From: Acidobacteriota bacterium
Lineage (GTDB): Bacteria; Acidobacteriota; Blastocatellia; RBC074
NCBI GenBank assembly: GCA_016196035.1
Contig: JACPYM010000107.1
Location: 1-64,000, forward strand
DNA length: 64,000 nucleotides
Reading direction: 5' to 3'
Each line of letters opens with the position of its first letter. Position 1 is the stretch's first letter. The position numbers were made by a program, and so were the translations under genes. Below the pieces are notes generated by a model. It searched no databases, was not told where the DNA came from, and saw nothing but the letters and a program-made list of their open reading frames with translations. Positions 8,440 through 19,971 of this stretch are shown one piece after another.

Positions 8440-11286
8440 ATGCGCATCAACCGACGGGGTCTGTGTTTGCTGTCCTTCTTACTGGCCTTCAGTATCGGCG
8501 CCCTGGCGCAGACCAAGCTGACTTCGCCCAAAGAACATTTCGGCTTCAACATCGGCGACGATTACCAACTCGCCAACTACACGCAATACGAAGCCTATCT
8601 GAAAAAACTCGCGGCTGAATCCAACCGGCTGAAGCTCGTCGAGATGGGCAAATCCGCCGAGGGCCGCACGATGTATCTGGCGATCATCACCTCGCCTGAG
8701 AATCACAAAAACCTGAATAAGTACCGCGACATTTCCAAACGCCTCACGCTCGCCGAAGGGTTGAGCGACGCCGAAGCCAACCAACTCGCCAAAGAAGGCA
8801 AAGCCATCGTGTGGATTGACGGCGGCTTGCACGCGACCGAAGTTTTAGGCGCGCAGCAACTGATTGAAACCATCTGGATGCTGGTCAGCGGCAACGACGA
8901 AGAGACCTTGCGCTTCCTGAATGACGACATCGCGCTGGGTTGTCTGGTCAATCCTGATGGCATGGAGTTGGTCTCGGACTGGTACATGCGCGAGAGCGAT
9001 CCGCTGAAACGCAGCACGGGCGGCATTCCGCGTCTTTATCAAAAATATATCGGCCACGATAACAACCGTGACTTTTATATGTCGGCGCAACCCGAATCGG
9101 AAAACATCAACCGCATCTTCTTCCACGAATGGTTTCCGCAGATCGTTTATAACCATCACCAAACCGGCCCCGTGGGGACCGTGATGTTTGCGCCGCCATT
9201 TCGCGACCCGTTCAACTTCAACTTCGATCCGCTCATCCCGATTGGCATTGATCTGGTCGGCGCCGCGATGCAATCGCGCTTCCTGGCCGAAAATAAACCC
9301 GGGGTGACGGTGCGTTCCGGCTCCAGCTATTCGACGTGGTGGAATGGCGGATTGCGCACGACGGTTTACTTTCACAACATGATCGGGCTACTGACCGAAA
9401 CCATCGGCAATCCGACGCCGATGGAAATCCCCTTTGTCATCAGCAAGCAGTTGCCCAAAGCCGATCTGCCCTATCCCATCACGCCGCAAAAATGGCATTT
9501 CCGCCAATCCATCGAATACTCACTGACGGCCAACCGCGCCGTGCTCGACGTGGCCGCGCGTTACCGCGACACGCTGCTCTATCGCGCGTATCAGATGGGC
9601 AAAAATTCCATCGAACGCGGCAGCCAGGATCATTGGACAATCACGCCGACCGAAGTGGCCGAGGCCCAAGCCTCTCTTGCCAGAGACGCCGCCAAAGAGC
9701 GCGCCAACGATCAAGGTGGGCAAGCCGCTGACACGCCGCGCTTCGAGCGCGCCATCGGCTTTGAGCGCCCAGCCAACAAGAAGTATTTCGACGCTATGCG
9801 CACGCCGGACAAACGTGACCCACGCGGCTTCATCATCCCGGCGGATCAGGCTGACTTCCCGACCGCCCTCAAATTCGTCAACGCGCTGATCAAAACCGGC
9901 GTGACGATTCATCGCGCAACAGCCGGCTTCACGCTCGGCAGCAAGAGCTATCCGGCAGGTTCCATCGTCGTGAAAAGCGCGCAGGCTTTCCGTCCGCACG
10001 TGTTGGATATGTTCGAGCCGCAAGATCATCCGAACGATTTCGCCTACCCTGGCGGGCCGCCGCTGCCGCCGTATGATAGCGCGGGCTGGACGCTGGCCTA
10101 TCAGATGGGCGTCAAATTTGACCGTGTACTCGAAGCCTTTGACGGCCCGTTTGAGAAAGTCACAGGCATGCTCAAACCCGCGCCGGGTAAAGTGACGGGC
10201 GTGGCAACGGCAGTCGGCTTTTACACCAGCCACGAGGTCAACGATTCGTTCATCGCCACCGCCAAACTGCTGGGCAGCGGCGAAGAGGTTTACTGGCTGA
10301 AACAGGCGCAAGGCAATCACCCCGCTGGCACGCTTTACATCCCGGCCAAAGCTGGCACACAGGCCAAGCTGCAAGCGCTGGCGACCGAACTCGGTTTGAA
10401 CTTTGAGACCACAACTGCCAAGCCTGCGGGCGAGTTATTCAAACTGAAACAACCGCGCATCGGGTTGTTTGATCGTTACGGCGGATTGATGCCGTCGGGC
10501 TGGACGCGCTGGTTGTTGGAGCAGTTCCAGATTCCCTTCACCGTCGTCTATCCGCAAACGCTGGATGCGGGCGACCTCGCCAGCAAATTCGATGTGCTGA
10601 TCTTCGTCACCGGCGCGATTCCCGGCCAAGGTGGCGGCGCCGGACGTGGTGGCGGCGGCGGTGGATTCGGTGGGGATGTCGAACCGGGCGGTGGCGGACC
10701 GAGTGGCCGAGCTGACAGCATTCCCGAAGAGTTTCGTGGCTGGCTCGGCAGCGTCACTGCCAACAAGACGATTCCGCAACTCAAAGCCTTCGTCGAAGCG
10801 GGCGGCGCGTTGCTCGCCATCGGCACTTCCACCTCAATGGGTTATCACGCAGGCCTGCCGCTGGCCAACGCGCTGATGGAAAAATCATCCGACGGCAGCG
10901 AACGCCCCTTGAGCCGCGAGAAGTTTTACGTGCCCGGCTCGCTCTTGCAAGCCAGCCTTGATACGTCGAATCCACTGGCCTATGGCATGCCGTCAAAAGT
11001 GGATGTCTATTTCGACAACAGCCCGGTCTTCCGCCTCAAACCCGAAGCCGCGTTGCAAGGCGTCAAACCGGTCGCTTGGTTCGCCAACGACAAACCGCTG
11101 CGCAGCGGCTGGGCCTGGGGCCAAAAGTATTTGCAAGACGGCGTCGCCGTCGTCGAGGCTCCGCTCGGCAAGGGCCACTTATTTCTTTTCGGCCCCGAAA
11201 TCGCGTTCCGCGGCCAACCGCATGGAACGTTCAAATTCCTGTTCAATGGGATTTATTACGGGAAGGCCGAGACGGTGAAGTGGTAA
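8440..11286 (+). CDS. Secreted zinc carboxypeptidase, M14 family
   Basis: 948 residues with a clean signal peptide ending ALAQ. The N-terminal M14 domain shows the zinc motif H131-A-T-E134, NPDG, the NNRD segment, a His pair at 239-240 (YNHHQTGP) supplying the third zinc ligand, and E320 (LLTETIG) as likely catalytic glutamate. Residues 400-940 form the large C-terminal region typical of acidobacterial members. It contains a Gly-rich insertion at about residues 731-755 (bases 10628-10710). AAAGGA precedes the ATG. Predicted role: periplasmic or extracellular peptide trimming; the substrate is unknown. Monocistronic, flanked by repeat elements. Confidence 0.9.
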   Translation: MRINRRGLCLLSFLLAFSIGALAQTKLTSPKEHFGFNIGDDYQLANYTQYEAYLKKLAAESNRLKLVEMGKSAEGRTMYLAIITSPENHKNLNKYRDISKRLTLAEGLSDAEANQLAKEGKAIVWIDGGLHATEVLGAQQLIETIWMLVSGNDEETLRFLNDDIALGCLVNPDGMELVSDWYMRESDPLKRSTGGIPRLYQKYIGHDNNRDFYMSAQPESENINRIFFHEWFPQIVYNHHQTGPVGTVMFAPPFRDPFNFNFDPLIPIGIDLVGAAMQSRFLAENKPGVTVRSGSSYSTWWNGGLRTTVYFHNMIGLLTETIGNPTPMEIPFVISKQLPKADLPYPITPQKWHFRQSIEYSLTANRAVLDVAARYRDTLLYRAYQMGKNSIERGSQDHWTITPTEVAEAQASLARDAAKERANDQGGQAADTPRFERAIGFERPANKKYFDAMRTPDKRDPRGFIIPADQADFPTALKFVNALIKTGVTIHRATAGFTLGSKSYPAGSIVVKSAQAFRPHVLDMFEPQDHPNDFAYPGGPPLPPYDSAGWTLAYQMGVKFDRVLEAFDGPFEKVTGMLKPAPGKVTGVATAVGFYTSHEVNDSFIATAKLLGSGEEVYWLKQAQGNHPAGTLYIPAKAGTQAKLQALATELGLNFETTTAKPAGELFKLKQPRIGLFDRYGGLMPSGWTRWLLEQFQIPFTVVYPQTLDAGDLASKFDVLIFVTGAIPGQGGGAGRGGGGGGFGGDVEPGGGGPSGRADSIPEEFRGWLGSVTANKTIPQLKAFVEAGGALLAIGTSTSMGYHAGLPLANALMEKSSDGSERPLSREKFYVPGSLLQASLDTSNPLAYGMPSKVDVYFDNSPVFRLKPEAALQGVKPVAWFANDKPLRSGWAWGQKYLQDGVAVVEAPLGKGHLFLFGPEIAFRGQPHGTFKFLFNGIYYGKAETVKW

Positions 11287-11311
11287 AGCGTTGACAGCAA
11301 GGCCGTGCCAA

Positions 11312-11543
11312 TTTGGAGTGCGACGCCTTGTGAGACTGCTGGCGAATTCAAAGCGGCAAGCTCCGGCAGAGGTAAGCTTGCCGGGGCAGGTGTTGAGAGT
11401 TCCGCCTTGAGGCGGTGAGGCGCGCAGCGCCAGAACTGACGCGCCGCTGGCGCGCTGACCGCCTCAAGGCGGAACTCTCAACACTGGCCTGCCGGAACAG
11501 CATTTGAATTCGCCAGCAGTCTCACAAGGCGTTGCACTCCAAA
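11312..11543. repeat. Large nested palindrome between convergent genes (contains family B element)
   Basis: 41-bp terminal inverted repeats (11312-11352 and 11503-11543) with a single mismatch. Nested inside is a second inverted repeat, 11385-11416 against 11458-11493, with the AGTTCCGCCTT core that recurs at 61006-61116. It fills the space between the M14 peptidase stop and the stop of the DUF1302-type gene, so its transcript could act as a bidirectional terminator. No coding capacity. Confidence 0.8.
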
Positions 11544-11553
11544 AGCTGTGTTT

Positions 11554-12974
<1,421 letters not shown>

Positions 12975-12975
<1 letters not shown>

Positions 12976-13760
12976 CAAAACACGTCCGCCTTCTCCAGCG
13001 CCTGTTGCGTGAACATGTCTTCTTTCAACCCGCTGTTGAATTTGATCTCTTCCATCACCATCACGGAGCGCGTGCCGTCGGCGGGCGTGCTGACTTCGAC
13101 CTGCTTGGCGACCCAGATGCCGCTGATCTTTTCCAGTTGACTGGCTTTCAGAATGCGCACGCGCTGCCCAGCCTTGTCGTACATTTCGACGAGTACAGTG
13201 TAGGGCACATCCACCGGCACCCACATATACACATAGCTGTATTGCGAGCGATCTTCGGCGACTGGGCGCGCCTCGATCTTGTAACACTTGCGGCCCTCAA
13301 TCACTTCGCCCTGGCCGATGATTTTGTAGCTGTAATCGTCAAGCACACGCTCGGCCATGTCTTCGTTGGTGAAATCGGTACCGAGGAATTTGCGCGCACG
13401 CTCTTGCGGCGCAATGCGGCGCGTGCGCTGAATCGCTGGCGTGTAAAGCCATTGCCGGTCGCCAATGCCAGTTTGGTTGTAAGTCAGTAACCCAACGCCC
13501 CGCACTTCTGCCGGATCGGTGAAGCGGGCCAGCGTCTTGCTGTTGCCGAGCGTGCCGAGTTTGCGCAACGAGAACTTCTTGCTGCGCAGCGTGCCTTTCT
13601 TGTCGTAAACATCGAGGCGCGCACGCCAATAACTGTCGCGGCTGTTGTCCTGCCGGTAAACCGCGTCAATGATCTTGCGGGCGTCCTGGGCTTGCGCCGC
13701 CCCAAGGGCAACCGACAAAAGGCAAAGGGCAAGGGGCAAGGATGTATTCAGTCTCAACAT
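12975..13760 (-). CDS. Outer-membrane lipoprotein-sorting-like protein (LolA-like fold)
   Basis: 261 residues with a signal peptide ending AQAQ. The mature part matches the LolA-like family (COG2834 / PF17131 type) usually encoded beside exporters: YWRARLDVYDKKG, a LLTYNQTGIGDRQWLYTPAIQRTRRI strand pair near residues 85-115, and EARPVAEDRSQYSYVYMWV. Such proteins bind lipid or lipoprotein cargo in the periplasm. It overlaps the DUF1302-type gene by the TGATG junction and follows the ABC permease by 10 bases, so the genes are one operon. The signal-peptide core is encoded by a degenerate heptamer array (13717-13741). Confidence 0.8.
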
Positions 13761-13770
13761 TCAGCTTCTC

Positions 13771-16332
13771 CTATTCGCAACCAATCGCTTCGATCACTTT
13801 CAATTGCATCGTGCGCCGCGCCGGCCACCACGCCGCGAGCAAGGCAATCAAGACGATGATCGGCAATGACAGCAAGATCAACCGCAGCGGCACGATGAAC
13901 GGAATGACATACCCGCCGATCATGGCCGACGCCGTGCGCACCAGAAAATAGGTATTGCACATTCCGGCCAGCACGCCCGTCACTAACCCAATCAGGGCGA
14001 TGACCACGGCTTCCAGCAAAATCAGTTTGCGAATCTGACGGCGCTCACCGCCCAGCGCACGCAACACGCCGAGTTCGCGTTTGCGTTCGGCGGTCGAGAT
14101 GACCAGCGCATTGACGATGCCGACCGCCGCCGTAAAGATCGCCACCAGCATTTGCATATAAGTCATCACAAAAAAGCCGTCGAGCAATTTCATGATGTTC
14201 GCGCGCCATTCTTCTTGCGTGTAAATAAAGGCGCGTTGCTCACCTTTGATGGCGCGCGTGAGTTGTTGCTTGAACGCGGCGCGGTCAACGCCGGGCAGCA
14301 GGTTGATGTCAATGATGTCAATCGCCGCGTCGTTCCAGTAGCGTTTATAAAGCGAGCGCTCCATAAACAGCGTGCCTTTTTCAGACGAGTAATCCTCAAT
14401 GATGCCGACAATCGGGCGTTCAAACGGTTCGGTCGGCGTCGCCAATTTGATCGTGTCACCGACCTTCAAGCCGTAGCGATTGATGAAATTGCGCGCCGCG
14501 ATCACGCCCTCACCGCTGGTGATTTGCCGTTGCACCGCGCGGGCATCCGCGCTTTCTATTTCCAGCGTGGCGCGCGCAAACCAGCCGTCAAATTCCAGCG
14601 CGACCAGCGCGACCGAATCGGCGGCATAGGGCAGGAAGGTGAAGCGCACATTCTCCAATCGTTTGACGCCCGGCAACACCGCGACCTTCTGAGCCAACTC
14701 TTCGTTGAAATGCCAGGTCTTCGAGCGCGCGCCTTCGGTCGTCGTCACAAACAAATCGGCATTGATGGATTGCCGCATCCAGCGATCTACGACCTGTTTG
14801 TAACTCTGCACATACGCGCCCGTCGCAAAGACGAACATCAGCCCGATCATCAGCGCGCCCACCGTCGTCGAAGTCCGCCGTGGCGCTTGGATCATTGCGT
14901 CCACCGCCAGCACACCTTCTGATCCGAACAGCCTGTCCATCACGGGCCGCAAGCCTCGCGCCGTCCATTCCGACAGTTTCGGCAGCAGCACCGTCATCCC
15001 CAGGATGATCAAGATCGCGTAACTGAAATGCACATAAAGGCCCGCGCGCACGGGCGAGAACCGCACCAGCAGCAAGCCTGTGACGACCAACACCAGACCG
15101 AAGATCACGCGCGCACGGCCCAACACCGCCTCGCGTTGCCGCGTCTCGATGTTGTGCAACGCCGCCGCCGGATTGAGTTGCGAAGCCGCACGCGCGGGCA
15201 ACCATGCGGCGATGAGCGAAGCCACGACACCCAGCGCAAATGCCAGCGCCGCAAACTTCAAGTTAAACACTGGCGGTTGCTCGGTCGAAACCAGCCCGAA
15301 GATTTGATCGGCAATCGTGCTCATCACGCGCTCAACCACGATAGCCAGCCCGAAGCCAAGTCCAATCCCGCAAGCCGAACCGAGCAAACCCATCACGACT
15401 GCTTCACCTAAAAACATGCGCTGCACATTGGGCCGCTCGACGCCCAGCGCACGCAGGATGCCGATCTCTTTCCAGCGTTGATTCACCGCGATGCTAAAGG
15501 TGTTGAAAATGATAAACGTGCCAACCAGCAAGGCGATGAAGCTGGTCACCGTCATCCCAATGTTCAAACCGGAAATAGTATTTTCCAGCCCTTGCCCGCG
15601 CGAGGTTGGGCGGTCTACGTCCAAGCCAGCGGGCAAACGGCTGCGTAAGCGTTGCTGCAAATCCGCGACCGTCACGTTCGGCTCATTCATCAAATCAATG
15701 CGGTCGAAGTTCTGGCCGCGCCCGAAGACGAATTGCGCGTTAAAGACATCCATCACGGCGATCTGGCCGCCAAAGACTTCGCCCATCCCTTTCGGCTGAA
15801 AGATGCCGCGCACGATGAAATCTTTTTTGCCCTGCGAAGTGAATAGCGGCAATTTGTCGCCCTCTTTCAAGTTGTGCTTTTCAGCAAAAGGCCGCGCGAT
15901 CAAGATTGAATCGGGCTGCGCCAGCGCCACCAGCGGGTCGCCGATTTCGCTGTGCTCTTGATCGAATTGGTATTCGCGCAACTCGCTGTCGCCGACCATA
16001 TCCACGCCGATAATCAGCAGGTTGCCTTCGTCTTCAAACGCCGTGTGCGCGATGACTTCGATGGCTGGCTCGGCAATCTTCACACCCGGCGTATCGCGCG
16101 CGCTGTCCCAAATGGCTTCGGGGAACCCCGCTTCGCCGCCCGTGATTTGCAGCGTCGTCTTGCCCGCCACCTTTTCAATCGTCGTTGTCAGCGAAGACAG
16201 CAAGGTCAGATTGGCTGTGCGCACGGCAAAAAACACCGCCACGCCGAGCGCAATGCCGAGAATGGTCAGCGCTGTGCGCAACCGATGTTGCCGCCATTGC
16301 TGCCAAGTGATCTGCGCCAGGATTGAAAGCAT
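13771..16332 (-). CDS. ABC transporter permease, MacB/FtsX type
   Basis: 853 residues from the ATG at 16332. An N-terminal membrane segment (TALTILGIALGVAVFFAV) is followed by a large periplasmic MacB_PCD-like domain, an FtsX membrane block around residues 260-400, four or more central membrane segments, a second periplasmic domain, and a C-terminal FtsX block (about residues 725-850). This double-FtsX layout is that of LolCE/MacB-like exporters acting on lipoproteins or other envelope substrates. The ATPase is encoded just upstream, separated by a family A repeat. The downstream LolA-like and barrel genes suggest a trans-envelope route. Confidence 0.85.
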   Translation of the reverse strand: MLSILAQITWQQWRQHRLRTALTILGIALGVAVFFAVRTANLTLLSSLTTTIEKVAGKTTLQITGGEAGFPEAIWDSARDTPGVKIAEPAIEVIAHTAFEDEGNLLIIGVDMVGDSELREYQFDQEHSEIGDPLVALAQPDSILIARPFAEKHNLKEGDKLPLFTSQGKKDFIVRGIFQPKGMGEVFGGQIAVMDVFNAQFVFGRGQNFDRIDLMNEPNVTVADLQQRLRSRLPAGLDVDRPTSRGQGLENTISGLNIGMTVTSFIALLVGTFIIFNTFSIAVNQRWKEIGILRALGVERPNVQRMFLGEAVVMGLLGSACGIGLGFGLAIVVERVMSTIADQIFGLVSTEQPPVFNLKFAALAFALGVVASLIAAWLPARAASQLNPAAALHNIETRQREAVLGRARVIFGLVLVVTGLLLVRFSPVRAGLYVHFSYAILIILGMTVLLPKLSEWTARGLRPVMDRLFGSEGVLAVDAMIQAPRRTSTTVGALMIGLMFVFATGAYVQSYKQVVDRWMRQSINADLFVTTTEGARSKTWHFNEELAQKVAVLPGVKRLENVRFTFLPYAADSVALVALEFDGWFARATLEIESADARAVQRQITSGEGVIAARNFINRYGLKVGDTIKLATPTEPFERPIVGIIEDYSSEKGTLFMERSLYKRYWNDAAIDIIDINLLPGVDRAAFKQQLTRAIKGEQRAFIYTQEEWRANIMKLLDGFFVMTYMQMLVAIFTAAVGIVNALVISTAERKRELGVLRALGGERRQIRKLILLEAVVIALIGLVTGVLAGMCNTYFLVRTASAMIGGYVIPFIVPLRLILLSLPIIVLIALLAAWWPARRTMQLKVIEAIGCE

Positions 16333-16342
16333 AACTTGTTCT

Positions 16343-16460
16343 GTACAGCAGGCTGCCAGTCTGCTGGGACTTTCGGTTGTAGGGATTCTGAATTGCCTGT
16401 TGGCCATCGCCCCTATTTGTCCGAATTGCCAAACCACAGCAGGCTGGCAGCCTGCTGTAC
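16343..16460. repeat. REPIN-like element, family A, copy 2
   Basis: Inverted palindromes GTACAGCAGGCTGCCAG... at 16343-16367 and ...CTGGCAGCCTGCTGTAC at 16437-16460 enclose about 70 bases. It lies inside the exporter operon between the ATPase stop (16464) and permease start (16332), so it would form a stem in the polycistronic mRNA. Confidence 0.8.
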
Positions 16461-16463
16461 CGT

Positions 16464-17147
16464 TCAACGCCGCACTACCAATTCCTCTTTGACGATGCGG
16501 CCATCCCGCAGCCGCAAAATCTTGTCGCAATGCCAGGCCGCCTCTTCGTTGTGCGTCACCAGCAACATTGTCGTGTTGAACTCGTGGTGCAGGTCATCCA
16601 ACAAGCTCAAAATCTCTTCGCCGGTTTTGGAATCGAGGTTCCCGGTCGGCTCATCGGCCAGCAAAATCGGTGGCTTGAAAATCAATGCGCGCGCGATGGC
16701 AATGCGCTGGCGTTCGCCACCCGACATCTGGTCGGGTTTATGCGTAGCGCGTTCGGCCAAACCTACGCGCTTGAGCATCTCGCTGGCTTTCTGCTCCGCC
16801 TCGCGTTTCGGAATGCTTTGCAAGCGCAACGGCAACGCGACATTTTCCAGCGCCGTCAGCGTCGGCAACAAATTGAAAGTCTGAAAGATCATGCCGATCT
16901 TTTCGCGCCGCAACCGCGTGCGCGCATCATCGCTGAGCGCGGCGATGTCCACGCCATCCACCATCACCTGCCCGCCCGACGGGTCGTCCAAACCGCAGAC
17001 CATGTTCAACAGCGTAGACTTGCCCGACCCCGACGGCCCCATCACCGCGACACGTTCGCCACGCGGAATTTTCAGATTCACCTCAAGCAGCGCATTGACG
17101 ACTTTGCCGTCACCATACGAACGCGACACCGCGCGTAATTCGATCAT
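16464..17147 (-). CDS. ABC transporter ATP-binding protein, MacB/LolD type
   Basis: 227 residues with all ABC motifs: Walker A GPSGSGKST (residues 36-44), Q-loop at IFQTFNLLPTL, signature MSGGERQRIAIARAL, Walker B ILLADEPTGNLD, and switch His in VTHNEEAA. The DEPTGNLDSKTG ending is typical of the LolD/MacB subfamily. It energises the neighbouring FtsX-type permease. It is the first gene of the minus-strand exporter operon; the upstream 310 bases separate it from the divergent kinase gene. Confidence 0.93.
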   Translation of the reverse strand: MIELRAVSRSYGDGKVVNALLEVNLKIPRGERVAVMGPSGSGKSTLLNMVCGLDDPSGGQVMVDGVDIAALSDDARTRLRREKIGMIFQTFNLLPTLTALENVALPLRLQSIPKREAEQKASEMLKRVGLAERATHKPDQMSGGERQRIAIARALIFKPPILLADEPTGNLDSKTGEEILSLLDDLHHEFNTTMLLVTHNEEAAWHCDKILRLRDGRIVKEELVVRR

Positions 17148-17457
17148 TGTGCCCTCACCTCTCTCTCATGATTGCGAGCCATCTTTCACAAGACTGCACG
17201 AATGAAACGGGCAAAAGGTGACACCTCATGCCCGCCTCATGCCCGAATGATGCGAAAACCATTTATCAGCTACAAAAGCGAAAACCTGGCGGAATTTGAT
17301 CAGCGCGGGAAAAAATCGGCGCTTGTTTTATTTTGGGATCTGAAAGAGGGCTTAGCTTAGCTGCCGCCACTGGCAAAGGCAATTGAGCGCCTGTACCGCG
17401 CCACGCAATCCCGCTACAATCGCGCCGCGTCGTGATCCATAACACCAACAACAAACC
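17148..17457. other. Divergent intergenic region, promoters not resolved
   Basis: 310 bases between the divergent exporter operon and kinase gene. It must contain both promoters, but I see no confident -35/-10 pair, operator, RNA gene or conserved reading frame in it. Confidence 0.4.
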
Positions 17458-19941
17458 ATGCCCACGTTGACGTCCGCCCGCTGGCAACAAGTCAAAGCAA
17501 TCTTTCAACAAGTGGCCGAGTTGCCGCCCGGCGAACGCACGTCGGTTCTCGCCCAGATCGCGGCGGGTGACGAGGTGTTGGGCGCGGAGGTCGCCAAGTT
17601 ATTAGCTGCCGATGAACAGGCTGAAGAATTTTTGGAAGCTTCGCCTGTGCCGGAAATCAAGCAAGCCACCGATGACAGCGCCGCCGGACAAACCATCGGC
17701 AGCTATCGGTTATCGCGCGAACTAGGGCGCGGCGGCATGGGCACGGTGTATCTGGCCGAACGCGACGATGCGCAATTCCGCCAGCAGGTCGCCATCAAAA
17801 TCATCCGGCGCGGCATGGATAGCGAAGACATCCTGCGCCGCTTTCGCACCGAGCGCCAAATCCTCGCCAGCCTCAACCATCCGAACATTGCGCGGCTGCT
17901 CGACGGCGGTTCGACAGCGGAGGGGCGGCCTTATTACGTGATGGAATACATCGAGGGGCGCTTTATTGATGACTATTGCAACGAGCAGCAACTTTCCTTG
18001 GCCGACCGTTTGAAGCTCTTTCGTCAGGCTTGTGCCGCAGTGCATTACGCACATCAGCATCTGGTCATCCACCGCGATCTCAAACCGTCGAACATCATGG
18101 TCACGGCGGCGGGCGAAGTGAAGCTACTCGATTTCGGCATCGCCAAACTGCTGACGCCGGATGACCCCCATGCCACGCTGACGAATTTGGGCCTGATGAC
18201 GCCCGCCTACGCCAGCCCCGAACAGGTGCGCGGTGAAACCGTGACGACGGCGGCGGATGTTTATGCGCTGGGCGTGATCCTGTACGAACTGCTCAGCGGC
18301 CACAGTCCGTATCGAGTACCCAGCGACACTGTCAGCGAACTAACCCGCGCTATCTGTGAGCAGGAACCGCTCAAACCAAGCGTCAGAGCCGAAGGGATGA
18401 GGGATGAGGGCGGAGGGATGAAAGCTGGAAGCCGAAAGCTCTTTTCATCCCTCATCCCTCATCCCTCATCCCTCCTGCGTGGCGATCTCGACAACATCGC
18501 GCTGATGGCCTTGCGCAAAGACCCGGCGCGCCGCTACGCCTCGGTCGAACAGTTCAGCGAAGACCTGCGCCGCTACCTAGACGGTTTGCCGGTGCGTGCG
18601 CGGCCCGACACCTTCCGCTATCGCGCGGGTAAGTTCGTGCAACGCAACCGGTCGTTGACCGGCGCGGTCTTACTGGTGTTGTTGACGCTGCTGGGCGGTA
18701 TTGCGGCGACGGTGCGGCAGGCGCGGATTGCCGAACACGAGCGCGCGTTGGCGCAACAACGCTTTGACGATGTGCGCCATTTGGCCAATGACTTCGTTTT
18801 CAAATATCACGACGCCATTGCCGAACTGCCCGGCTCGACGGCCGTGCGCGCGCTGCTGGTGCGTGACGCAACCGCCTATCTGGACAAGCTGTCGCAGGCG
18901 GCGAGCAACGATGCTGGTTTGCAATTTGAACTGGCGCAGGCTTACGCCAAGCTGGGCGCGGTGCAGGGACGCCGCTACGACGCCAATGTCGGCGACACGG
19001 CGGGCGCACTGGCAAGCTTTCGCAAGAGCCAGGCGTTGCTCGAAGGCTTACGCGGGCAACCCGCCTGGCAAGCGCGCACGCGCGACGAATTGCTGCGTCT
19101 CTATCACGACCTGGGCGATTTGCTTGCGCGCAGCAACCAGGCGGGCGAGGCGCTGGCCTTGCAGCAAAAGGCCCTGGCGCTCAGCCAGGAGGCGCTCGCG
19201 GCTGAACCGGCCAATCCCGGCTACCGGCTGCAACTGGTGAATGCGCAGATCAAGCTGGGTGATGCGACCAGTTCAATGCGCAGCGCGTCGCCCAACGGTC
19301 AAGACCGGCTGGATATTTACCTGAGCGCCCTGCCCCAGGCCGAAGAGTTGTACCGCGCCGAACCGCGCAATCCCGCCGTGCTCAACACGCTCATCCGTCT
19401 CAATCAACGCATCGGCAGTTGTCTAAGCTGGCAGGCGCTGGGCAAGATGATCCGGCAGGATGGGCTGGACGGCGCGCCCCAACAGTTTCGCGCGGCGCTG
19501 CCTTACCAACGCCGCGTGCTCGAATTGACCGACGCACTGACGGCTGAGCAAACAACCGCTGGCTCAACTGCCGGTGTGGAAGCCTATCTCGCCAAACGCA
19601 ATCGTGTGGCGGCGCTGGTCAATTACGGCGCGGCGTTGCGCCATACCGGCGCGCTTGGTGAGGCGCTGCTTTGGCAGTTCCGCGCCTTGAAATTGATGGA
19701 GGAGTTGTGCGCCCACGACTCGGCCAACCGCGAGGCGCGCTCCGATCTGGGCGACGTCGAACACGAGATCGCGCTGAGTTACGCCGCCCAGGGCGATGCG
19801 CGCAACACCTACAAACACCACCGCCTCGCCTTGGCCCACAAAGAAGCTGTCGCCGCCCGCGACGGCAAGAATCAGGAAGTGCGGACGGCGCTCAAGGTGT
19901 TTGCGGATGAAGTTGCGCGTGCCTTGCGGAAGCAACGTTGA
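17458..19941 (+). CDS. Transmembrane Ser/Thr protein kinase with TPR-like sensor region
   Basis: 827 residues. Residues 1-80 are the N-terminal helix domain usual in acidobacterial kinases. The kinase domain has a Gly loop (LGRGGMGTVY, from residue 89), Lys114, catalytic H205-R-D-L-K-P-S-N and DFG at 225-227, so it should be active. Residues 313-340 are a foreign insertion encoded by inverted GGGATGA heptamer arrays, placed just before the conserved RGDLDNIALMALRKDPARRY segment. One membrane segment lies at about 400-421. The extracytoplasmic part has TPR-like helical repeats. Likely role: envelope signalling by phosphorylation; targets unknown. It neighbours an ECF sigma factor gene at 24778, but they are not co-transcribed. 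Confidence 0.9.
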   Translation: MPTLTSARWQQVKAIFQQVAELPPGERTSVLAQIAAGDEVLGAEVAKLLAADEQAEEFLEASPVPEIKQATDDSAAGQTIGSYRLSRELGRGGMGTVYLAERDDAQFRQQVAIKIIRRGMDSEDILRRFRTERQILASLNHPNIARLLDGGSTAEGRPYYVMEYIEGRFIDDYCNEQQLSLADRLKLFRQACAAVHYAHQHLVIHRDLKPSNIMVTAAGEVKLLDFGIAKLLTPDDPHATLTNLGLMTPAYASPEQVRGETVTTAADVYALGVILYELLSGHSPYRVPSDTVSELTRAICEQEPLKPSVRAEGMRDEGGGMKAGSRKLFSSLIPHPSSLLRGDLDNIALMALRKDPARRYASVEQFSEDLRRYLDGLPVRARPDTFRYRAGKFVQRNRSLTGAVLLVLLTLLGGIAATVRQARIAEHERALAQQRFDDVRHLANDFVFKYHDAIAELPGSTAVRALLVRDATAYLDKLSQAASNDAGLQFELAQAYAKLGAVQGRRYDANVGDTAGALASFRKSQALLEGLRGQPAWQARTRDELLRLYHDLGDLLARSNQAGEALALQQKALALSQEALAAEPANPGYRLQLVNAQIKLGDATSSMRSASPNGQDRLDIYLSALPQAEELYRAEPRNPAVLNTLIRLNQRIGSCLSWQALGKMIRQDGLDGAPQQFRAALPYQRRVLELTDALTAEQTTAGSTAGVEAYLAKRNRVAALVNYGAALRHTGALGEALLWQFRALKLMEELCAHDSANREARSDLGDVEHEIALSYAAQGDARNTYKHHRLALAHKEAVAARDGKNQEVRTALKVFADEVARALRKQR
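18394..18475. repeat. Inverted GGGATGA heptamer arrays inside the kinase gene
   Basis: 18394-18422 carries GGGATGA units and 18445-18475 the reverse-complement TCATCCC units. The insertion keeps the frame and encodes GMRDEGGGMKAG...SSLIPHPSSLL in a loop of the kinase C-lobe where relatives have only a few residues. Confidence 0.9.
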
Positions 19942-19971
19942 ATGCAACCTGGGTAAGCACCGCTGCCAGGC

